In this document: in pieces, positions 35,955 through 48,479 of the stretch
Layout: each line of letters starts with the position of its first letter
Position numbering within the stretch: the stretch's first letter is position 1
NCBI GenBank assembly: GCA_037039685.1
Contig: JAWNGF010000013.1
Location: forward strand, 1,447,001 to 1,511,000
Reading direction: 5' to 3'
Source of the DNA: Ceratobasidium sp. AG-K
Taxonomy: Eukaryota; Basidiomycota; Agaricomycetes; Cantharellales; Ceratobasidiaceae
DNA length: 64,000 nt
Translations under genes and position numbers: made by a program
The notes under the pieces: generated by a model
The model's input: only the letters and a program-made list of their open reading frames with translations
The model's database searches: none
Told to the model about the DNA's origin: nothing

Positions 35955-36785
35955 CATTGTATTTAGAAACTAGCTCGCAAATTTAGATTGAACCCATCTG
36001 ACACTGAAACGAAGACCCGGCCCCCATCCACTCGCGCAATTACCGGCTAACAATTAGGGGATTTCCACACAACCCGACACAACCCCGCCTTCGCTTCCCC
36101 TACCTATAAAATTCCCTATGATTCCTAGATCGAGGCCTCTCTGGAGCCGCACTGAACTATAATAGCGAAGACTCCTATTACCGCGTAGCTATAATCCGTA
36201 CCATACAACCTGAAAGGGGTCATAAGCTAGCCCATATCACCAATTCCCTGGCTAATTGCACAGCAACGGGATAGATATTCAGTCAAGGGACACATACACA
36301 GGATGTGTATGTGGTAGAAGGATCCAGCTGCATAAGCTAGGGGGCTCATCCGGGGGTGAATCCCCTCCAAGTTCGAGGGACTGGGTCAAGCTGTAACGTA
36401 ACGTTAATCGTAGGGTTGGTGGACACAACGACGAAAAGTCGAATTCAGGTAAACCTTGGGACAAGACCAAATCAGTTGAATCGCCAGCGGTGTGTCATCC
36501 GCCAACACCTTTTATCCGCAGAACATGCTGCTTCGCGCACGCTCCTTCGCCGGAGTCTTGACATAAAACAAACGAAGAATGAAGAGAATGCAGTGACTGA
36601 TTATTAGGAAGTAAAACAAAAGGTACGTAAAGGGTCACTGGATAATTCTCTCTACAGGGCAACAATCTAACCCCCGCTATATGCGCTACGACATCAAAGC
36701 TGGGAGCGGACGAGCTAACTCAATTTGAATTTGATTGGCTGCAATGGGACCAAGGTATTTATGCACTCACATCAACGTATCGCCC
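35955..36785. other. Intergenic, no gene seen
   Basis: 3' flank of the TTC27-like gene and of the convergent ABC remnant; only short frames. Confidence 0.45.
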
Positions 36786-39700
36786 ATTGAGTGCGATTAA
36801 TTCGGTGCGAATGCCACTCTCGATGATCCGACCGTCTTCCACCACATGGATCATATCTGCGCCCCGGATTGTGGATAACCGGTGGGCAATCGATATCGTG
36901 GTACGGCCCTCTGATGCTTTCTCCAAAAATTCGGCGTCGATTGCTTATTTGGTAGTGAATGAGTGGGTGAAGTAGATAACTTTACGAAGGAACATACAGA
37001 AGTAGCCTCGTCGAGCTGTGGATTTTAGTTCAATATTGAGTGCTATGTGCCTAACCGATGAGCTGAAGGGCTCACAAGCAGAATCCTGGGGTTGCTAAGC
37101 AACGCTCGAGCAATGCAGATCCTCTGTAGACCGAGATTAGTTTCTGTGCATAGGAGGATGACGAAAGCTTGGTAACTAACCTGTCTCTGCCTTCTACTCA
37201 TCTGCGAGCCTTTGTGACCCACGGGCATGTCGAAGCCTTGAGGTAGGGACTGAATGAAATCCAAGATACTCGCGTCATGACATGCACGCTCGAGTGTATC
37301 CTGACCGGCATCCTGGCCATGAGTAATGTTCTCCCGGAACGTGCCCTAGTCATGCCAATTAGCCAACGCTTCGAGTCAACATGCGCTTATACCCACTTCG
37401 TAGAGTACAGCATCTTGAGAAACCAGTGAAATATGGCTTCGGTACTCGCTGAGCGGTATGCTGCGAATGTCCTGTCCGTCGAGTAAAATTGTGCCTGTCG
37501 ATGGGTCATAGAACCTCGAAATCATTGAAATGATGCTACTCTTCCCGCCACCTTAAGGGCCTAGGGGACCGCACAAATCATAAGAGTCATATTGCCAACC
37601 GCGTCGAATGGAATCTCACCACAGAATGCAACGTTCTGACCAGCCTTGATCGCGAGACTCAGATTGGTAACGGTAGGCTTGGGTCGCGATGCATACTTGA
37701 GCGTGCACGAGTCAAATATCATCTCGCCCTCCACCGCTTTCTTGAGAGACCTAAATTCAGACGGTGCCAGTTTGGAATTATTGAAAACTGCGACTTCGGG
37801 GCGACGATCCTCCCATTCGCATACGCGCCGGAATCCATGGGTCATACGCGCCATACCAGGAATAAAGCGAACATTCGACTTGCAGAATAACCTAAACAAG
37901 AGTCAAATATGTCCAATCAAACGAGTAGCTTACCAGCAGTCATAATGGCTTCAAAGGCAGAATATAAGTTAGCAATCGGAATCTTCCCGCGTGTGCATAG
38001 TGCTGTCCGCCACCACTGCTCGCGATTCATCAGAAAGAATGAAGCCCTGGACTTCAACTCATCTTACCATCACAATTGCACATATTATTAATATGCTGCC
38101 AATGCCAAACCCGAACCCGAGCGCGCCAATTACAAGATGCCTACGCTTGGTGATGCTTTTGGATGCCGCTCGGTCAAACTGCTCCATAATGGCGACTTCC
38201 CTTCCGAGTGCCGCCACAGTCTGGATATTTGTGTCAGTCAGGAGCATGCCGCAAAGAGGCATGACATACTTTGATAGCGTCCACGTTTTCGCTTGCAAAC
38301 GCCGATGCCACTTCTAGTGGCTTTTGAACCTGTTGTTCATAGCGCTCCAGGAACACAATGTTCAGGTATGCGGCAATAACGATGAGTGTAACTGGGGAAA
38401 GCCCTACAAGCGAGAGCTTCCAGGACACTTAGATCCAAGTAAATTCACTTTTCACAACACGAAGCCCATCCAACTTACAATAGCCCGAGTACAAACGTCC
38501 CTAGGAAGCTATATGCTGGTCAATTTCAATTCTGCAAAGAGTTTGTCATACTTACTTTGCGGTAGCCGTGATAAGTTGTTGCTACACCAACCCGATCGTT
38601 GTGGTGACATTGCTTGCATTGGCGGCTACGGCTGCGGTAAGAGCTCCGGATGCATTTTCCTCTCGATCGAAGTACTCAATTTCCTGATTGAAAGATCTAA
38701 ATGGATGTATGCTGTGGTATTAAGGCTCAAACTCACTTGCTTAAGCAGAGAAGATAATGCGACTAGCCAAAGCCTTCGATCAACTCGGTCCGCACCAGCG
38801 CTTAAGAAGCATTCGGCAACGAAGCTCGTTCCAATGTTTACGATAGCAAGGGTAAGGAACCAAAATGACCAGCGACGTGTCTCGCGAAGAAGTCGGCTGT
38901 CGTCGTCTTTTATCGTAAACATCTCGATTACCAACCCTATTGTGGGCGTAAGCGATCGAGCTAAGATGACAGACGTCAAATTATCATACCGACCAGCCAA
39001 GAAGAAATAGGAAACGACGCTCCGCTACGTTCGTACCGTTGGCCTGTGGTGAAAGTAAAAACCAAAGTGCAACACTCACATGCAAATGCCACCGGCAAAC
39101 CCTCCTACAATCCAGAACCCATACCGCCCCAGAAGCTTCCCGAAACGATTCGTAGTACCTTGAGTCTTGGCCTCTTGTATTTCACCACGCTCGAGTGATT
39201 CTGAGACTGGTTGTGCGACGGTGGAGGTTTCCGATTCGGCTTGGTAGTGGCCGTCCGTGAGAGAGGGGCTCGTTGTCACCGTGGACCCCAAATCTCCGTA
39301 AAATACAGAGGTTTATGCGGAGGTTTTCTCCGTGTCGTTGGCAAAACATGGCGGTAAACCTCGTATCTTGGTCAGCGGTCGTTGGAGTGCCTTGATCTCG
39401 ACGCTGGATACGGTGATTACCTCGGTGTTTTGCCAAGGACCGGGATCAAACTCCGTAAAATACGGAGTTTTTGGGCCCATAGTGTGTGGTCGGCGAGACA
39501 ATAGCTGCGTTGGGCGGCGTGAGCACGCCAGTGGAGGGCTGAATAGCAGAGAGCTGCTGTTTTACGAGCCCGGCAAACACCCCTCCAAGAAACTGCGCGT
39601 AGATTTAAGTATCTGAAAAGAGGTTGCGTTAGAGGAAGAACACGTACCACAAGCTCGTGATAGGATCCTTGTTCCATGGCTCGACCATTACTCATCGCAA

Positions 39701-40030
39701 TAATCTTGTCTTCATTCTGGATAGACGAAAGTCGATGTGCAATCAAGCTGACCAATGCCCATCAGAAATTGAGCTAGAAGGCGAACGGACAGCAAGCTTA
39801 CATAGTTGTCATCCCCGTCTCGGCCTGTTCTTGATGAATCGCCGCCATGAGCTTTTGCTCGGTCTCTGAATCCAAAGCAGATGTCCCCTCATCCAATAGT
39901 AAAATCCTTGGTCTGCGCACCAGCGCCGTAGCGGCTGCCATTCTCTGCCTCTGTCCACCGCTCAATAATCCCGTCCGGGCGCCGCTGACGCGAGTGTTCA
40001 TCCCCTCTGGAAGCCCGCATACGAATTACC
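36786..40030 (-). pseudogene. ABC-B type multidrug transporter, truncated and interrupted
   Basis: Minus-strand pieces of a full-size ABC-B exporter. Second half of NBD1 (about 40030-39640): [19 protein letters not shown] and, after an intron, LIAHRLSS. Then a linker, TMD2 (about 39290-37900: LGRYGFWIVGGFAGGI, IEYFDREENASGAL, SWKLSLVGLSP, TVAALGREVAIMEQF) and NBD2 (about 37720-36786), with [16 protein letters not shown] and [14 protein letters not shown] across introns. NBD2's signature is altered (MSRRQRQ instead of LSGGQRQ). TMD1 and the Walker A of NBD1 are not found upstream. In-frame stops occur at 40026-40028 (TAA before FVCGLPEGM) and after TTTIGLV near 38590 (TAG). A foldback insertion sits in the linker. 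Such transporters export hydrophobic drugs; this copy should be dead. Confidence 0.75.
39289..39476. repeat. Foldback (inverted-repeat) insertion in the ABC linker
   Basis: Two palindrome-like ends resembling CTCCGTAAAATACGGAG (39299-39316, imperfect, and 39460-39476, perfect), each bordered by CCCAAA/TTTGGG. A second nested inverted repeat, TTGGCAAAACA, occurs near 39339 and, inverted, near 39427. The ABC linker frame reads up to one end and resumes at the other (STVTTSPSLTDG). Boundaries and target duplication are not resolved. Confidence 0.5.
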
Positions 40031-40045
40031 AGGCCTGTGCTTGCC

Positions 40046-40751
40046 TCAGAGCACACTCATGGTCAGACACTGGCGGGGAAGATAACAAGAGCCCCCGGAA
40101 TTTAGAACCACATACAGCAACGTGGTCAGACTTATAATAAGCCAAGCATCCCAAGTAGCCTTGGGTGCAAAAGGACCGGTAAACCTAATCGATAAGTTGC
40201 ATGAAAATGCGTTAACTCCGATAAATGATTCGCCCACCAATGTGTCGCGCCGCGCTGCAGCACCCATTTTGGGTGCGAGAAATAGGAATTTGTGCTTGTT
40301 AGCGGGCTGGGCGCCAGTGGTCAAGACACAGGTATCCTCTACCAAACCTTCGGCCAGGTATCGACTTGGAGCCCAAACGTCTTGCTCACCACTTGGGTAA
40401 CCCCTTGATTCTCCTACTAGCGCGATCACACGGTCAAAGTTAAGACTACTACCAATAGGTTGGCACGATCTCGGTAATGTCAATGACCCTAGCGGCACTA
40501 GCGAACAGCCGATTATTTCATTTGGATGCAGGTTTTGAGCGAATTTGTATCATATTGTTGTTGTTATGCTACCAAGCTGCTGTAAATAAATCAAGTTATG
40601 ACTAATACCATACAAACCGTTCCTCCACACGACTCCGTTTGGGTGTGTTTGGCGCCTGGATGCACAGGGACCGGGAACTATTTCAGGCTGATCGGACCAT
40701 TTCTCCCTCTTCTCGCGCTTATGTGCATTTGATCCGAACCACCACACCCAA
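40046..40751. other. 5' region of DUF6535 gene B, no supported gene
   Basis: A 150-codon minus-strand frame (40498-40046) is open, but I recognise nothing in it and it does not extend the ABC remnant convincingly. Confidence 0.35.
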
Positions 40752-43700
40752 ATGTTGTTCAACTCGAGTCGAAGAAGAAACTACAGCGATCCCGGCGGCC
40801 GACGGTCCACCCAAGCCACTACAGGCGCTGACCTGGCAAGTATATCGGTCGCTTCGCGCCTTGTGCGGTCAAGGCAAACAGATTTAACGTTTTGCAGGAC
40901 ATTCATGCACCGGTTTGGCAACCAGCGCCTGCGAGTGGAAAACAACCATCCGAACCTGACTTTTTGAATTTTAAACGTGAACCTGCACCTAAAAATGTAC
41001 GTGAACTCAACCTCTCTAAACTAACTGACGAACAGGCTCCAATATGTGGCAGACTCAAACCAACGATCCACTGGCCGAGTTTGATGAATACGGCACTGAG
41101 CTGCATAGTGATGCACGGGTGTGGAAGGTCTATGTGAAGGAGACTGACAAGTACGATACCGACCTCGTCAAAGAATGGAACGAGTAAGTAAGCCATGCAA
41201 TATTATGCTACGAAATATCCTCATGCCTACATCCCGATCGGTTCAGTTCTACGGACGTAATTTTAAGTGGGTTCTCATGGTTTCTTTCCGCGCTAATTTG
41301 TATCTAATTATTCCATAGTATTCGTGAGCACCCACGCTGCGCTTAGAGCAATGCAAACATTCTAATGTCTTTCACTTAGGCGGCGCTGTTCTCAGCAATA
41401 TCAACTGCGTAACCTACTCCCGTTACCCTATTTCGAATGTGTACGCTAAAGCTCAACCTCATCTTCCTAGGTTTCTCATCGAGAGTTCGAAGTTACTTCA
41501 GCAAGATCCCGCTGATGTATCGGTACAAGCACTGCTCGCCATTTCCCAGACTCTCCTTACGATCGCCAATGGAACGCAAGTGGCCGGATCCATCTCCCCT
41601 CCCGAAACTCCTTCGAGTTTTTCTCCAACCCATGCTGCTGTCTGGGTCAACGCGCTATGGTTCCTGTCGTTGAGTCTCAGTCTGGCAACGTCTTTCATTG
41701 CCATATTGGCCAAAGATTGGTGTCACTCGTTCATGGCCGGTCGGACTGGGCACCCTTACTCGCAAACCTACCGTCGGCAAAGGAAGTGGGACATGATCGA
41801 AAAATGGGGTATGTCGGAGTTGTTGACAGTCCTGCCTTCATTGATACATGTAGCGCTACGTGAGTCTGAGTCGAGTAGGCAAGTGCATACACTGACGCAT
41901 TTATGCAGTCTTATTCTCGGTTGGACTGTGTGTCTACGTGTGGGACACACATATCTTCGTGGCGATACCTGTCATCTGTGTCACTGCGATTGCGATTGGC
42001 TTCTATACATGGTCGAGCGTCGCCGCAATTAGCTTGGATTACTTTCCGTACCCCACAATTGTGTCACGGTTATCTCGGACACAGGTCACGCGCCGTGCAG
42101 TTCGACTCGTATCTCAACTCGTGTCTCAACTGACAGCTTATCCCTTGGTTCGAATCGTATACCAAGCAGCCCTGTTTTGTGTCCTTCCCGTAGTCCGGGT
42201 AGTCAGATGGACCCTCTTAGGCTTCAACTACCTTTGGCTGCTCCTTGTTTTGATCGAGGAGCCTCTGGATAGGTGTGATGGATTCGCTAGGCGCAGTCGT
42301 CCGTCACTACAATTATTTCTGATCCCTCTCCTCAATTTCTTGCGGTTCTTTGTTTGGAAGCCGGTAAACAAGGTCTGGGACTGGACGGACGACATAGTTG
42401 ACTATCTGGGTTTAATCGCGAATTGGATAATGTTTCGACTCTCAAGGGCGAATTGGACACTTGAATGGGCGGAGCCAGACTCAAAGCCCGCGCCGCGAGG
42501 GGAAACATACAACTCTGGGCAGGGTTTCGTGACTAGTCTGGCCTTGAGTTGGTTAATCACCAATTGCGAAGTCCCAGAGTCGGTCGATATAGCATTGCAA
42601 TCGATAGCAGGAGCCACAGACAGGATTTCTCGTCTGCCACTCCTAAAATCCGGCGCCACGTTGAGAATTCTACGACGCATTGCCTCGAGCAGGCTGTACA
42701 GGGAAACAGATACCAAGGCGGCAAGAATTGTGTCGCTCTACTCGCGGGCACTTGCGTTTTTAGCCGACTCAAGCCCGGACTCCATGGAGACTGAGCTAGA
42801 AGGATTGATATGGGACCTACACATAGAGGCTGAGAAGTGAGTCTCTGCAACCTCGTTTTGGAGTGTGTTGACACCAAGATTACTCAGGAAAGTGGTAGCC
42901 ATGATTGCGGGCGGGAGGTTCAAACTCACCCAAAGTAACCTGGATGCATTACGGATCGGTAATACAGCCGCATCAAGTACTCTCAAACTGCTAAAGAAGG
43001 ATTCTCAATATACCCGGACCGATACCAATCGGCTGTTCGAATCAATTACCAGACTTCTTGAATCGCATCTGAACGGAGGCAACACTCTCCATGAAGCCGC
43101 CCTTCTATCGCTAGTTCATGCTACGACTCTCCTTTCATTATTTGCGCCCGAATCACTTGGAGTGTCAAATATCCCTCTCTTATGTGCTCGGCTTGTTCAG
43201 TCAGGCAGCCACTCGTCAATTCCGCACACCCAACTTACGATCAGTCTCGCCATCACCTGTACACTATCGTTCAAGAGATTTACAGAGGATCCGTTCGACT
43301 GGCCAAAGAGCCAGTTCCGGCTGAAGCAAGTCATTCAAGGCCTGGTCGAGAGATACACACAAGATCAGGAAACATTGAAGATGGTTTCGACTTTTGGGCT
43401 CGAGGTACTTGTTACTCTTCGGGAAAACCCTTACCCCAAGGACTTTGACTTGCAAATACGGGACATCTTGTTGGGACAGGCTACTTCAACTACCAATGCT
43501 TCTCTGGAAGATTTTTGGAACGTATTCAAAAGTGATTCCAAAGTGAAAATCCAAGAAGATGTCGCACTCTCCTACCTAAGAACCCTTCAGAGCACGTACA
43601 ACCTGATGCCAGTTGGCTCAGCCTGGTCCTGCATCCCGTTTTTCGCCGTCACAGTTTTGTCCCGTGTTCTCCACCTCCTATATTCTCAGTTTTGGAGCGA

Positions 43701-44511
43701 TTGCGACCGAGTGACTACGAGGTGTCGCTTTCCGACGCTATCACCGGTTCTCGTCTCAGTCCTAGAAGAACAGAACATTATTCCTCGACTCGAAAAAATG
43801 ATCAACGGCAGCAGAGAAGTTGAGAAATTCGTGGCTACTGGACAGCTATGGTTACTTTTTACTCTTTACCTCGATTCCTCCGGTGGGACGGGAGACATCC
43901 GAAATCGGTTAGGAGCTCAACTCCGCAAATATGACGCAAACAATCCCAAAGACGAAATTGTTCGACACAGGAGTTTAGGCGAGCAGCTAGAACAAGAGTG
44001 GATCGCAAAATCCTGGTATATGTGGGGTCCTCTCAAAGGATGGGCGGCCAGGCTCGTGGAGTGTGTACTTCAATCGCAGAACTCCCCTCTATTGGATCTA
44101 GTCCATGAACGTGTTCGCGATACCCCACCTGAACTTCGTGGTCTCTCCTCCTTCACTCTATGGCGACCCCAGTCAATCGATACGCCAATAGTCGAAGTTC
44201 ACGAAGCTGCGGAAGATACAAGGAGCCCTCAGCAGGCAATTGATCGCAATGACACAGTGGCGTTCGGAAAGCTTAAAGCTGGGGACGATGACCACGAAAC
44301 AGTACACAGAGGTCACGGGACGGAGACTTACAGCCGCGGCGCAGCAGATAGTCAACAGAACATTGGGAGCAACACCAACGCAACGTCTCCCGAAGGGCAA
44401 GGGCAAAAGAGCGAAGAATCTGACTATGGAGCAAAAGAGGTTCCGCCCAAGAACGAGGCCCACGTTGTCGATGATTCTCATGTTTTGATTGATATACACA
44501 CCTCAAAATGA
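40752..44511 (+). CDS. DUF6535 membrane protein, paralogue B
   Basis: Nine exons give 1,102 aa: 40752-40835, 40898-40996, 41053-41183, 41247-41266, 41319-41323, 41380-41408, 41471-41859, 41909-42836, 42888-44511. Same order as paralogue A: FDEYGTELHSDARVWKVYVKE, then the DVILIFAALFSAISTAFL segment assembled over three tiny exons, LWFLSLSLSLATSFIAIL with KDWCHSF, and further hydrophobic segments (VICVTAIAIGFYTW). The C-terminal exon has GGRFKLTQSNLDALRIGNTAAS and ends in an acidic tail closing HVLIDIHTSK. The first intron uses a GC donor (GCAAGT at 40836) because no GT donor keeps the frame. The most diverged N-terminus of the three. Function unknown. Confidence 0.78.
41319..41323 (+). other. 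5-nt micro-exon (TATTC) of DUF6535 gene B
   Basis: Between acceptor ..ttccatag and donor gtgagc. Same position, phase and length as in genes A and C. Confidence 0.75.
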
Positions 44512-46281
44512 TTTCTGTCATCCTTGTGTATGCGCTGTTTAGAATTCAATCGAATGTCTTGGCAGCACATTGGCGATCCTGTAGGCCGCAGAAATTGAAA
44601 TTCCCCTTGGGGCTTCAAACTTATGCTAAGTTACTACAGATTGTACAAAGCTTCCTCGACCTTTGCTCCAGGCATCTGTTGGAGTGTCGATATTCGACGT
44701 GGCTCTGTACAGTACCGGATATTCTTATCCGGGAAATTTTCTTCTTTGTGTACTTACCCCATTTCTTCCGTTATCGCATATATACTCGTTTTCACTCGGA
44801 ATTTATTCACGCGCTAGGAATTACAAAAGCACCAACGGGTCTAATCCCCATTGGATTTTACCAATTCTCACACTCCTTGCATTCATATGTGCGATTATAT
44901 TTACATTCCCTCTGATCAACAAAATAATTAGTTGAATTAATCCAGGTGATTCATTCACCCTTTGCATCCTCATATCCCTGCGCATGGAGCCGGCAAAAAA
45001 AGGCAGAAATACATCCCGCACCCAGCGCCGTTTCATTTTGCTACACCTCCACTATCCTAAGGCCAATCCCGAGGAATGCCGCGTGCCTCCGGTGTGGTCC
45101 CCCCCATGTGTCTGGTTGATACAAGCCACATGTACCAGACGCCCGGGGAGCAAGGTGCACGGTCGTTTCTTTCGAGATGAGTGTTCTGAGTGCAAAAGGC
45201 GGTGTGTAACAAACTACAGCGTCGGGATGGGGAGACAGTTGCAGAACCAGAGGCAGTAACATGCGAGCGGTAGAACTAGCGGGTTTATAGTAAATATGGT
45301 ACACTGCTTTGAAGCCCGACAACTGCGACTGCAGACGCGAAAAAAACAGCGAGGAACAAGGCTGACGGTCGATGTGATGTACGCCCAGAAACGCCTTGAA
45401 GGAAATAATTCTCCAGTTAGAGTCGTGGTCAGTAAGTCAAGCCAATAAATTCAAGAGAGAAACAAGTTTAGTTTATCGGAAGGCATTGAAACGGACGGAG
45501 AAGACCAGGGCCAAGCAAGAAAGGAGAGCGGTGCGTGCATTGAGTGGCGAGTTATCAAGTCGATGAGAGGGACATTGGCGGGACACTGACGGAGTAATAC
45601 AGCGGACCGACCAGAATAACGGGCGATGAGGTGTGGGTATGCTACGATAGGAGCTCGCATTGCCTTGGCAGTTTTTGTAGTCCATGAATCACTTCCCACG
45701 GTAACCAATTTATCCTGAGCTGCTGCGATAAATGTGAAGCAAAAGAGCATCGATATATACCTAGCATTAGCAAGATTATTTCTCCGTCACAATACTGAGG
45801 TTCCTGGTCGAATTCGAGTGCCATCCGGCATACACGGTTGCTTGGGCCATGGCTGGTGCAGTGAACTCAACAGCAGAAAGCTCGGTGAGGCCAAATATGT
45901 GTCAACAAGTCATGTGATACAAAGTATTTGATTTCTACTTTCTTCCTTCCCGTTCGATGAACCGAACCACACTCGTATCCGCCCAAGCTCCGCGGCTCGC
46001 CTTTGTGTGCTACTTGCGCTGGAATGAGAATATCAGAAGCACCTCGACTCTGTAACCATGCAAAAGCCAAGTTGTTGCTCCGGCTGGTTCAACTCCTCAC
46101 CCGACGTCTGCCTGATCAAACCCCAACCATGTAACGCCGAGGGACGGTTGGAAGAAAGAGAGACTGCAAGACAAGCCACACACTCTATTTTTGCACCAGT
46201 TGACGTTTCCGCTTGCCTTTCTAGAGTACCTTTACGAATGACGCCGCCCGTTTGTGCCATTGGCCTTGCCGCATCCCAGCT
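44512..46281. other. Intergenic between DUF6535 gene B and solo LTR
   Basis: 3' flank of gene B. A 135-codon plus frame (44508-44915) overlaps its stop and is hydrophobic by base composition only. No gene supported. Confidence 0.4.
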
Positions 46282-46286
46282 TAGCC

Positions 46287-46544
46287 TGTTGAGGATCACT
46301 CGAGAACGTCTCGACACTCAAAGCTAGATCTTAGCGAAGTAGAGCAGTGGAAAGCGAATTGTATATGACTGAATCGATGTATATACAACGTTTATACAGC
46401 CTCTATTTATACACGCTAAAGATACTATGTATATACGACAGAAATACGTGTTGACACGAATGTACAACACACAAACGAGATACGGGCTCAGATACACGAG
46501 AATGACACGCATGTAAGTACGTGTATGATTACTAAGTCACAACA
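46287..46544 (-). mobile_element. Solo LTR related to copia element 2
   Basis: 258 bp starting TGTTGAGG and ending CACAACA, flanked by 5-bp duplications TAGCC (46282-46286 and 46545-46549). It shares with the element 2 LTR, in the same order, the blocks GAGAACGTCTCG, CACTCAA, CTTAGC, GCAGTGGAA and ACACGCAT. No internal sequence lies beside it, so it is probably the product of LTR-LTR recombination. Strand is inferred from element 2. Confidence 0.75.
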
Positions 46545-46549
46545 TAGCC

Positions 46550-48479
46550 AGTCGAGCTGTACAACCAACGCTAAGGCGAGCCACACTTTGCACCTGATAG
46601 GATCTCGTTCAAGCTATACCGAGTGGAGCTCTGTTGAAACGACGGAGGGGACCATATACGAGGGGGAGGTGCGAGTGAGCCAAATGAGCGTGGTCAACGC
46701 AAGCTAATCCACTAGAGTACAGTAGCAACTCAGTTGGCGCGACAGCGAGGACAGGCCAACTAAGGGGAGGCATGCTAGCTGCAGGGTCTAAGGAGCCCGC
46801 ATTGAGATGAGGGACAGGTGGTGATGCTCAACAGCACTACTCAAAAGCTTTCAGGGACGGAATCGAAAACATGGACAGGGCAACGGAGCGGAAAACAGGT
46901 TTTGGGGCACCAAAGCGAATTCGGCAGATCTACGAGGGACTAAAACAACATGGCAATAGGCATCTGGTTGACTGGTTGAAATAAAGGGCATGGAGCTCAG
47001 GTCAGCTCATGCAGCGCACTCAATTTCATTTAGCTGATAACTTTATTAGGGTCCTTGACCAGATAAGGCCCTGTGGCAGCTCACCATCTTCGCGTTTATC
47101 CGTGCGACTTCATTTCGGACGGCTGCGATTCAAAGTGTGTGGACTCCCCGAATGTTCGTCACCCAACCCCATATCTGGCTCCTGTTCGGACCCCTGCCAA
47201 TGCGCCGTTTGGTCCCGCCAAATGTCTTCGCATAACCCTCCTCCTTGTCGCTGTCTCATGGTTTTGGACTCGTCCGTTCCTGATCCTCGCCTCGGTATGG
47301 TGGCTACCGCCAATACCAAGCCACTGGAGTGCGTTCGATTTCTGATACACCGCTTTCACGACTTGGTTCTGACATTCTCCCGCGCGCTGACTAGTCTGAC
47401 GTCCCAGGCGTGCCCGACTTACCCACCCTTAATCCACGGCTCTAAACCTAGAATAAAGAACCCCATAATTTATGCTCGAGAGTGGGTACGCCGGATTTAA
47501 AATCAATGAACGTGGTGATCGTTCCGCTTAGGCAAACCCTCTGGAACGCGTCACACAGCACGGATGTCGGCATTGCGGCAGCACTCGAATCCCGAATTGT
47601 TGGACTCATCGCCGAGTTGAGGAAGGATTTCGTCTCTTGATTATCTGAATTGCTCAAACCCACGAGCGTTGCGTTCAGTTTAATGGTATGCATCATAATT
47701 TCGGCCGGTCGATCTGCCGCAACTAAGACCGTTGCCAGTTTCAGGTTGACGCCGTGACGGAGGGCTTCTGGGATAATAGTTTGGCCGACTTTAAATCTCA
47801 AGTTTGTCTATTTGGGTAGCGACAAATCTGCGATTCGAGTGCCTTGGAATCCGAGGGCGGGCCTCGGCATAACCGCATATCGACGAGTTTCCGTTAATGC
47901 TTTGCAGGTAGCATAGTGAGCTGTTTCATTAGGTTCAATCTGTACACTACGTCGGGGGGTTGGGGATAAAAAATTTATTTCGAATTACCTTTCTTGGCGC
48001 GTGAGCTAGGCTAGCAATCCAACGATCCCCGGGGCACGATTGTAGTTGGCTCTCACACCCAGTAAAATCTTGGTCCTTCCTCAACGCCCGTCACTCGGCG
48101 GGAGTACCCTCTTAAAAAAACAAGTGGGTGAGGCACCAGCGCGAGCGGGCTGGGAAGGAGAGCGGGTTGTGCCGTCGGAATATCAGACCATTGAATGGAC
48201 AGACACTCAGGGTCCACTATGTGGACCTAATTGCCCATCATTACTCCTGGCAGTCGGTAGCGTGCTCTGTCCGAGTGTTGCGCCCCAGCGACTTGCATGA
48301 TAAACACACAGCATTCATATACATATCTCATCACTCAATCGCGACTGAGCCCTATTTCTGAAGATGTGAATGCCAGGCCCCACCCGTTGGCGCTTAGACT
48401 GACAGCACGGCGCCTGAACGCATCAACGTGTCCCACACCTCGTGTACGTTCGTGAAAATTCGACGACCATCACGCACCA
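46550..48479. other. Intergenic, no gene supported
   Basis: Short frames only. A minus-strand frame at 47801-47448 (117 codons) has plausible composition but no motif or neighbour exon. Confidence 0.35.

Noticed and set aside
40046..40498. Minus-strand frame with IALVGES read as a Walker A of the ABC remnant
   Set aside because: The GxxGKS/T core does not follow and the rest has no ABC-like pattern; probably chance.
44508..44915. 135-codon hydrophobic frame after DUF6535 gene B
   Set aside because: Starts at gene B's stop; AT-rich 3' flank translation without conserved features.
47448..47801. 117-codon minus-strand frame as a gene
   Set aside because: Plausible composition, but no domain, no adjoining exon and no paralogue in the window.
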